Shown: positions 16,411 to 24,791 of the stretch, one piece after another
Position numbering within the stretch: position 1 is the first letter of the stretch
Layout of the letters: each line of letters opens with the position of its first letter
NCBI GenBank assembly: GCA_016788885.1
Contig: JAEURX010000010.1
Coordinates: 1-64,000 of the forward strand
Length of the DNA: 64,000 nucleotides
Source: Nitrospira sp.
Lineage (GTDB): Bacteria > Nitrospirota > Nitrospiria > Nitrospirales > Nitrospiraceae
Direction of reading: 5' to 3'
Made by a program: the position numbers and the translations under genes
Notes under the pieces: model-generated
Seen by the model: only the letters and a program-made list of their open reading frames with translations
Told to the model about the DNA's origin: nothing
Database searches by the model: none

Positions 16411-16626
16411 ATGACGGCAAAAGAACTGCACAAGCTGCGAAAGGTGTTGGGATTGACGCAGGCCGGATTAGCTCAGGCGGTAGGTGTGACGGCGAACGCT
16501 ATCGCCTTAGCCGAGCGAGGTGAGCGGGGCATCAGCGAACCGCTGGCCCGGTTAGTGAAGATGCTGGTTCAAGTGCACACGGGAGAGTTAGTGCCCAAAC
16601 GGTCAACCAAAAGGAAGCCATCATGA
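16411..16626 (+). CDS. XRE-family helix-turn-helix regulator (probable satellite repressor)
   Basis: The protein of about 71 residues is a single XRE HTH domain: MTAKELHKLRKVLGLTQAGL, then A-Q-A-V-G-V-T-A-N-A-I-A-L-A-E-R-G-E-R-G-I, with a basic C-terminal tail. I prefer the ATG at 16411 to the TTG at 16405 because the promoter -10 ends at 16404. There is no Shine-Dalgarno and no room for a leader, like some phage repressor mRNAs that start at the AUG. Its stop overlaps the integrase start (ATGA), so the two are co-translated. The likely role is control of lysogeny and integrase expression through the palindrome overlapping its own promoter. Confidence 0.75.
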   Translation: MTAKELHKLRKVLGLTQAGLAQAVGVTANAIALAERGERGISEPLARLVKMLVQVHTGELVPKRSTKRKPS

Positions 16627-18245
16627 AGCAGCGCGGGCTTGGCATGATTTTTCAGCGTGGTGCAATCTGGTGGGTTCAGTACTACTTTCGCGGTAAGCGA
16701 TACCGGGAAACCTCAGGATCGACGGCGCAGAAAGACGCGGTGCGGCTCTTGCGTGCTCGACAAGCCGAGATGGGGCAGGGACGGCTGCGAGGCCCAGAAC
16801 TCGAAAAGACGACCTTCGCCGATCTAGTGCAAATGATGCGTGATGAATACGCAGCCAATCAACGGCGCTCCGTCAAACGCCTCAATACGAGCTTGAAGGC
16901 ATTGGAACCGGCTTTTGGGCATTTGCGGGCTTGTGACATCACCTTGGACCGCCTCAATCGCTATGTTGCCGATCGGTTGGCAGTCGGAATTGCTCCTGCA
17001 ACGGCTAAGCTTGAGCTGACCCATCTTCACAAGGCCTTTCGCCTGGCTGAACGAGCTGGAAAGGCCATCTGTCCGCCGTTCCCGGTGATTTCGGTACAGA
17101 ATGCCCGCAAAGGATTTTTTGAGCGGGGCGATTTTGAAGCTGTTCGCTCCCACTTGCCGGGAACTTATCGAGGCGTGGCGACCTTCGCGTTTTTGAGTGG
17201 ATGGCGTGTGCCGAGTGAAGTCCTCAGGCTTCAGTGGTCACAAGTAGACTTTCAGGCGGGCATCGTCCGCTTAGAACCGGGCACCACGAAGAATGACGAG
17301 GGGCGAACCCTTCCGTTTGCGGTGCTCCCAGAACTGGCTCAGCTCCTCCGGTCGCATTGGGACGAGGCTTTAGCTACAGAGTTGCAAACGGGGCAGCAAG
17401 TGCCTTGGGTCTTCTTCTGGAATGATCGAGGAGTGATGAAGCCGATCCACGTGAAGGCGTTCTATCGGCGCTGGCAGGCCGCCTGTAAGCGGGCTGGAGT
17501 CCCTGAACGCATTCCCCATGATTTTCGACGAACCGCTGTTCGAAATTTTGAGCGGGCAGGAGTGCCTAGGTCTGTCGCCATGAAGCTGACCGGCCATAAG
17601 ACGGAAGCCGTCTATCGGCGCTATGCCATTGTGTCTGAGGCAGACCTCACCGAAGGCTTGAAGAAACTGGCGAGATTGCAGGAAACGCTACGCGAGAAGA
17701 TGCAGCCATGCGGAACGCCGACGGAGTTTAGCCACAGCTTAGCCACAATTTCAGGGCGAAATATGCAGTTTTCGCCGGAAAATTTGGCGGAGGGGGCGAG
17801 ATTTGAACTCGCGGATAGGTTACCCCATCTCCGGTTTTCAAGACCGGCACGTTCGGCCACTCCGTCACCCCTCCACACTAGGCCGGAAACAAGGTCATGC
17901 GAGCGTTTCTATCTTCTGAAGTCCTCCCATATAGGGCTGCAGGACGGGTGGGATAGCGACCGAACCGTCAGGTTGCTGATAATTTTCGAGAATGGCGACC
18001 AGCGTGCGCCCGACAGCCAACCCGGAGCCGTTCAATGTATGAACAAACTCCGGCTTCGTATCTTTTTTGCCGGCCTTAGGGCGCCAACGAATGCTCGCGC
18101 GGCGCGCCTGAAATGCCTCAAAATTGCTGCAGGACGAGATCTCGCGAAAGGTCTGCTGCGAAGGGAGCCAGACCTCAATGTCGTATGTTTTCGCGGCAGA
18201 GAAGCCCATGTCGCCGGTGCAGAGCGTGACGACTCGATAGTGTAG
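16623..18245 (+). CDS. int: Tyrosine site-specific integrase
   Basis: The 540-residue reading frame has an N-terminal arm/core-binding region ([12 protein letters not shown]) and a catalytic domain with Arg195 (S-G-W-R-V-P-S-E), His299/Arg302 (H-D-F-R-R), His325 (G-H-K) and nucleophile Tyr334 (Y-R-R-Y-A). The conserved domain ends near residue 355. The frame then continues through the att core and tRNA-Ser and 350 bp antisense into serS, so that tail is probably not native. In the excised circle the frame would join 8709-8825 and stop after about 433 residues. The start overlaps the XRE stop. Confidence 0.92.
   Translation: MKQRGLGMIFQRGAIWWVQYYFRGKRYRETSGSTAQKDAVRLLRARQAEMGQGRLRGPELEKTTFADLVQMMRDEYAANQRRSVKRLNTSLKALEPAFGHLRACDITLDRLNRYVADRLAVGIAPATAKLELTHLHKAFRLAERAGKAICPPFPVISVQNARKGFFERGDFEAVRSHLPGTYRGVATFAFLSGWRVPSEVLRLQWSQVDFQAGIVRLEPGTTKNDEGRTLPFAVLPELAQLLRSHWDEALATELQTGQQVPWVFFWNDRGVMKPIHVKAFYRRWQAACKRAGVPERIPHDFRRTAVRNFERAGVPRSVAMKLTGHKTEAVYRRYAIVSEADLTEGLKKLARLQETLREKMQPCGTPTEFSHSLATISGRNMQFSPENLAEGARFELADRLPHLRFSRPARSATPSPLHTRPETRSCERFYLLKSSHIGLQDGWDSDRTVRLLIIFENGDQRAPDSQPGAVQCMNKLRLRIFFAGLRAPTNARAARLKCLKIAAGRDLAKGLLRREPDLNVVCFRGREAHVAGAERDDSIV
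17783..17807. repeat. att direct repeat, right copy (inside tRNA-Ser 3' end)
   Basis: This is the second copy of the 25-bp repeat found at 8684. It covers the 3' CCA region, acceptor strand and part of the T-arm of tRNA-Ser(UGA), so integration restores an intact tRNA. The integrase frame passes through it. Confidence 0.88.
17785..17874 (-). tRNA. tRNA-Ser (UGA anticodon), attachment site of the satellite
   Basis: The 90-nt class II tRNA on the minus strand has acceptor GGAGGGG/CCCCTCC, G discriminator, encoded CCA at 17785-17787, anticodon stem CCGGT/ACCGG with loop CTTGAAA (anticodon TGA), a long variable arm and T-loop GTTCAAAT. It lies 20 bp downstream of serS on the same strand, so the synthetase and its substrate may share a transcript. 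Confidence 0.97.
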
Positions 18246-19184
18246 GCCAAGCCCCTGTAGAATGGCCTCCGCATGAGACGTCAATCGCTCCAGTTCTTCA
18301 TACGATTGCTCAGGTTTTGCAAAAGCGACGAGTTCCACCTTGTTGAATTGATGGAGGCGAATCAGTCCTCGCGTGTCCTTGCCGTAGGAACCGGCCTCAC
18401 GTCGAAAGCAAGGCGTATAGGCAGTGTAGCGAATCGGCAGCGCGTCTTCGGACAGTATCTCTTCTCGGTGCAAATTCGTCACCGGGACTTCTGCGGTGGG
18501 GATTAAGAACAGCTCTTCGTCGCGCATTTGAAACAGGTCGTCCTCGAACTTCGGTAACTGTCCTGTTCCGGTCATCGCCGCGCGATTGACCAGCAACGGA
18601 GGCAGCACCTCTCGATACCCGTGCTGGCTGGTATGGGTGTCCAACATATAATTGATGAGCGCCCGCTCGAGGCGCGCTCCCAGCCCGGTCAGCACCGCAA
18701 AGCGGGCTTTCGCCATGCGCACGGCCCGATCAAAGTCCAAAATTCCAAGCGCTTCTCCGAGATCCCAGTGCGACTGGGCCGGAGCGGAGAGGGCGGGCGG
18801 CGAGCCCCATCGACGCACCTCAACATTGTGGTCGGCATCCTGCCCGGTCGGTACCGACTCGTGAGGAAGGTTGGGGATGCGGAGAGCGATATGAGCCAAT
18901 TGTTCTTCTATAAGCCGAAGCTGATCTTCCTGTCCTTTGATGGTGTCGCCCAGCGCTTTCATTGCTGCCATGGCCGCGTCGGCAGATTGCTTCTCACGTT
19001 TCAGGCGAGCGACCTCGTCCGAACCTTTTTTGAGCTGATGCCGAAGTTCTTCCACCTGGATCATTCGGGTGCGGCGATCCTCGGTCAATTTCCGAAGATC
19101 CTCCCATGCGACATCTTTACCGCGTGGCCCGAGCCGCTCGCGAAGTCCGTCTAAATTGTCTCGCAAGACACGAAGGTCGTACAT
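17895..19184 (-). CDS. serS: Seryl-tRNA synthetase
   Basis: The cytoplasmic class II synthetase of about 429 residues charges tRNA-Ser. It has the N-terminal coiled-coil arm ([10 protein letters not shown] ... [10 protein letters not shown]), motif 2 ([21 protein letters not shown]) and motif 3 ([17 protein letters not shown]). I place the start at 19184 (MYDL) with GGGG eight bases upstream; the longer frame to 19220 adds residues not typical of the family. The last ~350 bp are overlapped antisense by the read-through end of the satellite integrase. Confidence 0.97.
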   Translation of the reverse strand: MYDLRVLRDNLDGLRERLGPRGKDVAWEDLRKLTEDRRTRMIQVEELRHQLKKGSDEVARLKREKQSADAAMAAMKALGDTIKGQEDQLRLIEEQLAHIALRIPNLPHESVPTGQDADHNVEVRRWGSPPALSAPAQSHWDLGEALGILDFDRAVRMAKARFAVLTGLGARLERALINYMLDTHTSQHGYREVLPPLLVNRAAMTGTGQLPKFEDDLFQMRDEELFLIPTAEVPVTNLHREEILSEDALPIRYTAYTPCFRREAGSYGKDTRGLIRLHQFNKVELVAFAKPEQSYEELERLTSHAEAILQGLGLHYRVVTLCTGDMGFSAAKTYDIEVWLPSQQTFREISSCSNFEAFQARRASIRWRPKAGKKDTKPEFVHTLNGSGLAVGRTLVAILENYQQPDGSVAIPPVLQPYMGGLQKIETLA

Positions 19185-19319
19185 ACCCATTCCCCAGTGA
19201 AGCGGCGAGAAATCTAACACCGCATGTTCCCGTAGTCAATGAATGGGGGAACGTGATGTGCGGCACCGTCACGATGGCGCGCGATTGACAACAGTGGGCG
19301 CGCGCGGCACCATGACGAG

Positions 19320-20345
19320 ATGAAACTCATCTCAAATCCACCCAATCGATTTGAATTGATACAACGCGAAAGGCTTGAGCCTGCCGCACGGGCACGGGTG
19401 CAGCTCTTCGAAGACAATACACAGCAGATTCTTAGCCGGAACGACAGCCCCGACCTGCCGTTTCGATGGAGCGTGAATCCCTACCGCGGTTGTTTTCACG
19501 CCTGCGCCTACTGCTATGCCCGCCCGTCGCATGAGTATTGGGGCTTCGGAGCGGGAACCGATTTTGAATCGAAGATCGTCCTCAAACGTCGCGCGGCAAT
19601 TTTGCTACAGCAGGCGTTCGAGAAGCCATCCTGGAAAGGCGAGCTGGTCGTATTCTCGGGCAATACTGATTGTTATCAACCCCTCGAGGCTACACTTGGC
19701 TTGACCAGGGCTTGTCTTGAAGTCTGCGCGGAATATCGGAATCCCGTGGGTATCATCACAAAAGGTGTTATTCCCGCACGCGATCTGGATCTCTTTACAC
19801 AATTGCGCGAGCAGGCGTGGATTCGCGTCTACTTCAGTATCGCCTTTGCCGATGATGAAACCGCGCGACTGGTAGAACCGCAGGCTCCCGGCATCAGTGC
19901 GCGCTTTGAGGCGATGCGTGTGCTTTCCGACGCGGGCATTCCGACCGGAATCTCTGTGGCGCCGATCATTCCCGGGTTGAACGAAGAAGCCATTCCTGAA
20001 ATATTGTCTCGTGCGAGGCAGGCGGGAGCGACCTCGGCAACCTGGAGTCTGTTGCGGTTACCGGGACATGTCGAGCAGGTCTTTATTGAGCGTATGCGCG
20101 AAGCCTTTCCTGATCGGGTTTCGAAAATTATGCATCGCATTCGGGAGGTTCGCGGGGGCGCCTTGAGCGACGCGGAATTTTTCAGCCGGCATCATGGCAT
20201 GGGGACCTATTGGCGCTGTGTCGAGCAGTTATTTGAGCTGGGACGCAGGCGTGCCGGTTTCGAGCCGGATGAGTTGCCCGTTCCGCAGACGTTTCGGCCC
20301 CCGGCGGCGCAGCAATTGTTGTTTGATGAGGAGGAGTCGTTGTGA
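19320..20345 (+). CDS. PA0069/SplB-type radical SAM protein
   Basis: The 341-residue protein has the radical SAM cluster motif C-F-H-A-C-A-Y-C (CxxxCxxC, three cysteines binding 4Fe-4S) at about residues 60-67. This lies inside the hallmark N-P-Y-R-G-C-F-H-A-C-A-Y-C-Y-A-R of the PA0069 family. Further on are S-G-N-T-D-C-Y-Q-P-L-E and T-K, and a C-terminal H-H-G-M-G-T-Y-W-R. The family is related to spore photoproduct lyase but has no settled function. It begins a run of three same-strand genes; the next (rhodanese) overlaps its stop by 4 bp. Confidence 0.88.
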   Translation: MKLISNPPNRFELIQRERLEPAARARVQLFEDNTQQILSRNDSPDLPFRWSVNPYRGCFHACAYCYARPSHEYWGFGAGTDFESKIVLKRRAAILLQQAFEKPSWKGELVVFSGNTDCYQPLEATLGLTRACLEVCAEYRNPVGIITKGVIPARDLDLFTQLREQAWIRVYFSIAFADDETARLVEPQAPGISARFEAMRVLSDAGIPTGISVAPIIPGLNEEAIPEILSRARQAGATSATWSLLRLPGHVEQVFIERMREAFPDRVSKIMHRIREVRGGALSDAEFFSRHHGMGTYWRCVEQLFELGRRRAGFEPDELPVPQTFRPPAAQQLLFDEEESL

Positions 20346-20722
20346 AGCATAACCCCGGATTTTTGAAAGTCGTGGAAGACGCGCGCGCTCGCGTCCGCGA
20401 ATGTACCGTTGCTGATGTAAAAGCCCGGTTGGATCGCGGCGAACGGTTCCACTTTGTCGACGTGCGGGAGGACGAGGAGTTTTCCCAGGATCATGCCGCA
20501 GGGGCCATTCACATCGGCAAAGGGGTGATCGAGCGGGATATTGAAACGGCGATTCCCAATAGGCAGGAGCCGATTGTGTTGTATTGCGGCGGCGGGTATC
20601 GGTCGGTCTTGGCCGCCGACAGCCTCCATCAGATGGGGTATACAAATGTCATCTCGATGGATGGTGGCATCAAGGCCTGGCGCGCCGCCGGCTATCCCAT
20701 TGAGAACGGTCGGCCCTCTTAA
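20342..20722 (+). CDS. Rhodanese-like sulfurtransferase domain protein
   Basis: The 126-residue single-domain rhodanese has V-D-V-R-E-D-E-E-F near the N-terminus, and an active-site loop L-Y-C-G-G-G-Y-R-S with the catalytic cysteine. It closes with M-D-G-G-I-K-A-W-R-A-A-G-Y-P. It probably carries sulfur as a cysteine persulfide or acts in redox sensing. The start is a GTG overlapping the radical SAM stop, so the two are coupled. Confidence 0.9.
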   Translation: MKHNPGFLKVVEDARARVRECTVADVKARLDRGERFHFVDVREDEEFSQDHAAGAIHIGKGVIERDIETAIPNRQEPIVLYCGGGYRSVLAADSLHQMGYTNVISMDGGIKAWRAAGYPIENGRPS

Positions 20723-20725
20723 CGC

Positions 20726-21793
20726 ATGCCCTTTTCACGACGCGAATTGTTCAACAATGCCGGCTTTGGTCTGCTCCTGCTGCCGGCGCTGCTCCGCTCG
20801 CCACAGACTATTTTACGTCATCTGCTTTTTGATCCCGAGGGGCCGCTGGTTTCGCCGAAGCCTATTCCAATTAATCCATTGATGCGGGAGGGCCGCTCTC
20901 TCGTCGCGATCGTCTACGGGACAGAGCCCGGCCGCATGCTCAGGCGTGCCCTGGAGCTGCTCGGCGGGATTGACCGGCTGGGCCTGCGCGGGCACCGTGT
21001 CTTACTGAAGCCCAATGTCTTGAACGATCAACCGCCGCCTTCCACGACCAATCCTCTGGTCGTGAAGGCCATGGCCGAGATGGTCCGGGCAAATGGCGCG
21101 GCAGAGGTGATCGTGGCCGACGGGTCGGGAATCATCCGCCTTCCCACATCGGCCAATTTGACCAGCACCGGCATGCGGGCGGCGGCGGAATCAGCCGGGG
21201 CACGGGTGCTGGCGCTGGAAGACGAACCCTGGGTGCGGCTTGAACCGCCCGATGCCAAGGCCATCGGCCAGTTCTATTTCTCGCGGCCGGTCTATGAAGC
21301 CGATGTGGTGATCAACATGCCGGTGATCAAGACCCATCGCTTTGCCGAGTTTTCCTGCAGCTTGAAAAATTTCGTCGGAGCGGTCCACCCGCGTTATCGT
21401 CCATCCGTCACATTTTGGAGCGGGGATTGGCACGAGCGTATTGCGGAAATCAACCTCGCGGTTCACCCCCTGCTGACGGTAGCCGACGGGACCACCACGA
21501 TGATCGAGGGTGGTCCCACATCAGGTACCCCTTCGAAGACTGATCTGCTCATCTGCAGTGGAGACCGGGTTGCGGTGGATCTGACAGCCATCGCGCTCCT
21601 ACGGTCCTTCGGCAAGTCGAAACTGCAGGGCAAGCGGATCAGCGATCAACGGCAGATCGTGCGCGCGGCGGCGCTTGGATTGGGAGTTGGCACGGGGCGC
21701 AGGATTGAACTTGTCAGTGAGGCGGTCGATCCGGCTCCACCAGCGTTTCTGCAGCTGGTGGAGCATATTCGGCAGGAATTGCTGAATTCGTGA
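20726..21793 (+). CDS. DUF362 protein with twin-arginine signal
   Basis: The 355-residue protein starts MPFSRRELFNNAGFGLLLLP, a twin-arginine-type leader (S-R-R-E-L-F) followed by a hydrophobic stretch, so it is probably exported folded. The body matches the DUF362 family: L-L-K-P-N-V-L-N, V-A-D-G-S-G, N-M-P-V-I-K-T-H and L-K-N-F-V-G-A-V-H-P-R. Many members are linked to iron-sulfur proteins, but the CxxCxxC ferredoxin motif is not visible here. It follows the rhodanese gene by 3 bp and is likely in the same operon. Confidence 0.82.
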   Translation: MPFSRRELFNNAGFGLLLLPALLRSPQTILRHLLFDPEGPLVSPKPIPINPLMREGRSLVAIVYGTEPGRMLRRALELLGGIDRLGLRGHRVLLKPNVLNDQPPPSTTNPLVVKAMAEMVRANGAAEVIVADGSGIIRLPTSANLTSTGMRAAAESAGARVLALEDEPWVRLEPPDAKAIGQFYFSRPVYEADVVINMPVIKTHRFAEFSCSLKNFVGAVHPRYRPSVTFWSGDWHERIAEINLAVHPLLTVADGTTTMIEGGPTSGTPSKTDLLICSGDRVAVDLTAIALLRSFGKSKLQGKRISDQRQIVRAAALGLGVGTGRRIELVSEAVDPAPPAFLQLVEHIRQELLNS

Positions 21794-21796
21794 CCG

Positions 21797-22354
21797 TTAT
21801 TTGTTCGTGCGGTCGAATTCCTTGATGACTTGCTCGGTCAAATCGATCGTGTCTTTGTTGAAAATCACGATTTTCACCGTTTGCTCGCTACCCTTATCCA
21901 ACACCAGTTGATACCCGCCCTTGTCGGCGACGGCCTGCGTGGCCACGGCAATCTTCTTCATATACTCGTCGACGAGTTCCTTTTGCTTGCCTTGCAGTTC
22001 TTGGTTAAACTCCTGCGCGCGCTTCTGATAATCCTGGATCTTGCCGCGGAACGAGGTTTCCTTGTCTTTCTTTTCGGCATCGGTCAATTTGGAGCCAGGC
22101 TCTTTGAGCTGTTTTTCCGTATTGCGCAACTCTTCCTCGTCCCGAGACAAGAGTTTCTGACGCGTGGCCACATATTCTCTCAGCCCATCCAGTGCTCGCT
22201 TGCCGGCCTTACTCTTTTCCAGAACAACCTGAGGATCGATGACCCCCATCTTGAATTCCGCCGCCGGACTCATTGAGAACAAGCCGAGGGTCGCTGCGAC
22301 GAGCGCCCCAACCATGACCGCGCGCCGGCCTGCTCCGTGCCACTTCACACCCAT
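21797..22354 (-). CDS. OmpH/Skp-family periplasmic chaperone
   Basis: The ~185-residue product has a signal peptide (MVGALVAATLGLFSMSPAAE) and then F-K-M-G-V-I-D-P-Q-V-V-L-E-K-S-K-A-G, typical of OmpH. A long charged coiled coil forms the Skp tentacles (R-D-E-E-E-L-R-N-T-E-K-Q-L-K ...), and the C-terminal strand contains G-G-Y-Q-L-V-L-D-K. Skp holds unfolded outer-membrane proteins in the periplasm. The start at 22354 is set by AAAGGAG upstream; the frame extends much further without support. No bamA or lpxD is next to it, unlike the usual setting. Confidence 0.85.
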   Translation of the reverse strand: MGVKWHGAGRRAVMVGALVAATLGLFSMSPAAEFKMGVIDPQVVLEKSKAGKRALDGLREYVATRQKLLSRDEEELRNTEKQLKEPGSKLTDAEKKDKETSFRGKIQDYQKRAQEFNQELQGKQKELVDEYMKKIAVATQAVADKGGYQLVLDKGSEQTVKIVIFNKDTIDLTEQVIKEFDRTNK

Positions 22355-22555
22355 CTCGAGACTCCTTTCGCGGGAAAAATGTCGTACTACAAACTTTGGG
22401 AGAATAGCCGTACGCCGGGGAGGAGTCAAGAAGGCAGAGGCAGCCTGGGTCTGTGGTTTGACAGGTCTAAGCCGGACGGCTATAAGCCAGAGAGTCTGCT
22501 CCCTTATGCCACCCTTCGGTGCAGTCTTCACCACCGAGTGAGAAAGGAGTGCTGC

Positions 22556-22957
22556 ATGCTCACGGGTCACGAGCGAGCCCACCGATTGTTCGTGAAGGCG
22601 ATTCAACACGAACGTATCAACTGTGAGCGCGATGGTTGTCCGGGACCGGTTGAAGCGATCGACCAGTCCCGGACGCGGGATCGAGTCAAGACGTTTGATG
22701 TGCACTGTGAGTCCTGCGGCTGGCGGAGCACCGTGACGGGAGAGGAAGCGCTCACGCCGCCCTGGGACAACGCTGCGCTGGAGTTGATGGCTGATGAACA
22801 CTTGCTGCACCAACAACCGGTCTGTCCGTTCGATGAGACACCGGTGGTGTTCATCTCGATGCCGAATCCTCGCCGCAAGGCCAAATATCGCGTGGCTTGT
22901 TTCTATTGCGGGCGACAAACGGATATGGATTGGCCCCCGCCGGAGAGCAAGCGCTAG
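22556..22957 (+). CDS. Protein with two zinc-ribbon-like cysteine clusters
   Basis: The 133-residue protein starts MLTGHERAHRLFVKAIQHER at ATG 22556, with AAAGGAG seven bases upstream. It contains C-x4-C with a later C-E-S-C in its first half, and C-P-F ... C-F-Y-C in its second half, suggesting two zinc ribbons. I recognise no family. The isolated gene diverges from ompH. Confidence 0.65.
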   Translation: MLTGHERAHRLFVKAIQHERINCERDGCPGPVEAIDQSRTRDRVKTFDVHCESCGWRSTVTGEEALTPPWDNAALELMADEHLLHQQPVCPFDETPVVFISMPNPRRKAKYRVACFYCGRQTDMDWPPPESKR

Positions 22958-22966
22958 CGAGTCAGA

Positions 22967-22989
22967 GGGCCTCCATGGCAAGGAGGCCC
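22967..22989 (+). terminator. Perfect 8-bp hairpin after the zinc-ribbon gene
   Basis: GGGCCTCC (22967-22974) pairs with GGAGGCCC (22982-22989) over a seven-base loop. No T-run follows, so it is a terminator-like or transcript-stabilising hairpin rather than a standard intrinsic terminator. Confidence 0.4.
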
Positions 22990-23175
22990 GGGCGCGAGCC
23001 TGGATTGTTCATCAATGCCTTCGCGAGGCCTTTGAAACGGAAGCCCGTCGAGGCTGCTCGCTCGTGGGGACGCCGCAGGCTTACATACATGCCGTCTGTC
23101 GAGGAGGCTGGACGAGAACAACCTCGACGGGTGAGAGAATCGGACGCCGGAGCAAGTGTTTGTGGGTCATTCGGG

Positions 23176-24783
23176 TTAGACGAAGTAACGTGCGGTGTCA
23201 AAGTGATGTTCGGCGTTATCGACGAGCTGCTGAATCGTATGGAGGTACTGCCCGCGCTCATCCTGCTGCGTCAGGTCCAATTCAGGTCCGTCTTCAACCG
23301 GCGCGCCGTCCTCATTCGTGATCACCTGCACCAGCGGGCGTTCGGCATTGGCTTTGTCCTGCGCCGGTTTGATCACGACGGCCAGCGGGCCTGAGTCAAG
23401 TCGTACCAGGCTGCCGATGGGGATAATGCCTACGCAGTTCACGAAGAGCTTCAGCAGCACCGGATCAAAGGACTGGCCGCTCTTCCCGAACATGAACTTG
23501 AGCACGTTTGCCGGTGACATCGGTTCGCGGCGATACACGCGGGACGAGGTCATGGCGTCGTAACAATCTGCAATGGTGATGATGCGGCTCGCCACCGTCT
23601 GCGACCAAGGTACCTTGAGTTTGGGGTAGCCGGAAAAATCGAAGTTCATATGGTGTTCAAAGGAGGCGGCGGCCATGCGAGCCGGTACGTTATTGATGCC
23701 GCGTGCTTTGACGAGCGTGAAGACCCCTTCGATGGGGTGCGAGCGCATGATGGCCCACTCGTCCTGGGTGAACTCACCGGGCTTATTGAGCACATCCAGG
23801 GAGATGGCGCATTTCCCCACGTCATGAAACAGGGCCGACAAGCCCAGATCCGCCAGGTCGACTTTCGGGTAGCCGGCCCGATTTCCGAGGGCCATCGCCA
23901 GCAACGACACGTTCACGGAATGGTTGTGCGTGTACTGGTCGTGGCAACGCAGATTCGTCAGGCCCAGTAGCGTGGACTCGTCCTGCATCAGCAGTTCGAC
24001 GATGTTTTGAATCGCCCGTTTGGCCTGTTTGAAACTGACGGTGCCGCCGGCACGCGTGTTTTTGGTCAAATCACCGAGCGCCGACGCTGCCTTGGCATAC
24101 CGGCCTTTGGCGAGTGCTCTCCGCTTCTCTTTGGAGTCCTCCGGGGATGACGTGGAGCCTCCTGGGCGTGTTCCTATTCCTCCAGCGGTTCCTTCGCCTT
24201 CGGCCAGATGTTGCAACTGAAGTGTTTTGGGTTCCTCCAGTTCAATGCCTTTGACGCCGGCGTTTTGCAGGGCTTCCTGCAAATCGGCGAGGGCATGTTT
24301 CTCCGGATCCAGGCTGACGAACAGGTAGGCGAATTCGCGATAGTCCTTCGATTCCGCCGTCGACGCGAACGAGACTCCGCCGATGTGCCAGGTGTTCAAC
24401 GCCTCGATGATGCTCGCAAAGACCGCCATCTGTTGCGAACTCATCTTCAGATGACTGTCCCCGAGAAACAGAAAGTCATTCTGTAGCCGGAGCACCACGG
24501 GGTGATCCGCCGCCAGGGTCCTCACGAGGGTCAGCATCGAGTCCACGGGTTTGTCGAGGGCCGCATTCGTGCGGCCGTGGATGCGTGAGGTCTTGATGAG
24601 GACGTTGAGCTGGGTCACCAGCTGAATGCCCAGCATTGCGAGTTGCTGGTCGAGGATGTCTCCCGCTTCGGACCCCTTGGCGATTTTGTTTGCCAGGGAT
24701 CGCTCATGGGTCAGGATCGGATGCGCGTTGTCTGCTGCTGAGGCCGGGTGGCTGGAAGATGGAACGTCGCTCACGGGTGGCAT
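23176..24783 (-). CDS. HD-GYP domain phosphodiesterase-type protein
   Basis: The protein of about 535 residues has an N-terminal all-helical/beta module (L-V-T-Q-L-N-V-L-I-K-T-S-R-I-H-G ... F-L-F-L-G-D-S) and a low-complexity linker. A C-terminal HD-GYP domain follows: H-N-H-S-V-N-V, F-H-D-V-G-K, S-H-P-I-E-G, H-H-M-N-F-D-F-S-G-Y-P, and D-C-Y-D-A-M-T-S-S-R-V-Y. The HD pair is intact; the GYP loop reads S-G-Y-P. Such proteins hydrolyse cyclic-di-GMP or related nucleotides. The start is ATG 24783, 8 bp after the HEAT-repeat gene ends, so the two are co-transcribed. Confidence 0.88.
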   Translation of the reverse strand: MPPVSDVPSSSHPASAADNAHPILTHERSLANKIAKGSEAGDILDQQLAMLGIQLVTQLNVLIKTSRIHGRTNAALDKPVDSMLTLVRTLAADHPVVLRLQNDFLFLGDSHLKMSSQQMAVFASIIEALNTWHIGGVSFASTAESKDYREFAYLFVSLDPEKHALADLQEALQNAGVKGIELEEPKTLQLQHLAEGEGTAGGIGTRPGGSTSSPEDSKEKRRALAKGRYAKAASALGDLTKNTRAGGTVSFKQAKRAIQNIVELLMQDESTLLGLTNLRCHDQYTHNHSVNVSLLAMALGNRAGYPKVDLADLGLSALFHDVGKCAISLDVLNKPGEFTQDEWAIMRSHPIEGVFTLVKARGINNVPARMAAASFEHHMNFDFSGYPKLKVPWSQTVASRIITIADCYDAMTSSRVYRREPMSPANVLKFMFGKSGQSFDPVLLKLFVNCVGIIPIGSLVRLDSGPLAVVIKPAQDKANAERPLVQVITNEDGAPVEDGPELDLTQQDERGQYLHTIQQLVDNAEHHFDTARYFV

Positions 24784-24791
24784 CCTCGCAA

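Larger units (their letters stand above)
8684..17807 (+). mobile_element. 9.1-kb integrated phage-satellite-like element in tRNA-Ser(UGA)
   Basis: Identical 25-bp sequences at 8684-8708 and 17783-17807 bound the element. The right copy is the 3' end of an intact tRNA-Ser gene, and the integrase lies next to it. Cargo in order is: exported lipoprotein (minus strand), terminase-small-subunit-like protein, small proteins, HTH proteins, terminase large subunit, HK97-type capsid, two small proteins, XRE regulator, integrase. Portal, maturation protease, head-tail connector, tail, lysis and replication genes are absent. All reading frames are intact. The size, tRNA site, small regulators and partial packaging and capsid set fit a phage satellite of the PICI or capsid-forming type better than a decayed prophage, though the latter remains possible. 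Confidence 0.75.
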
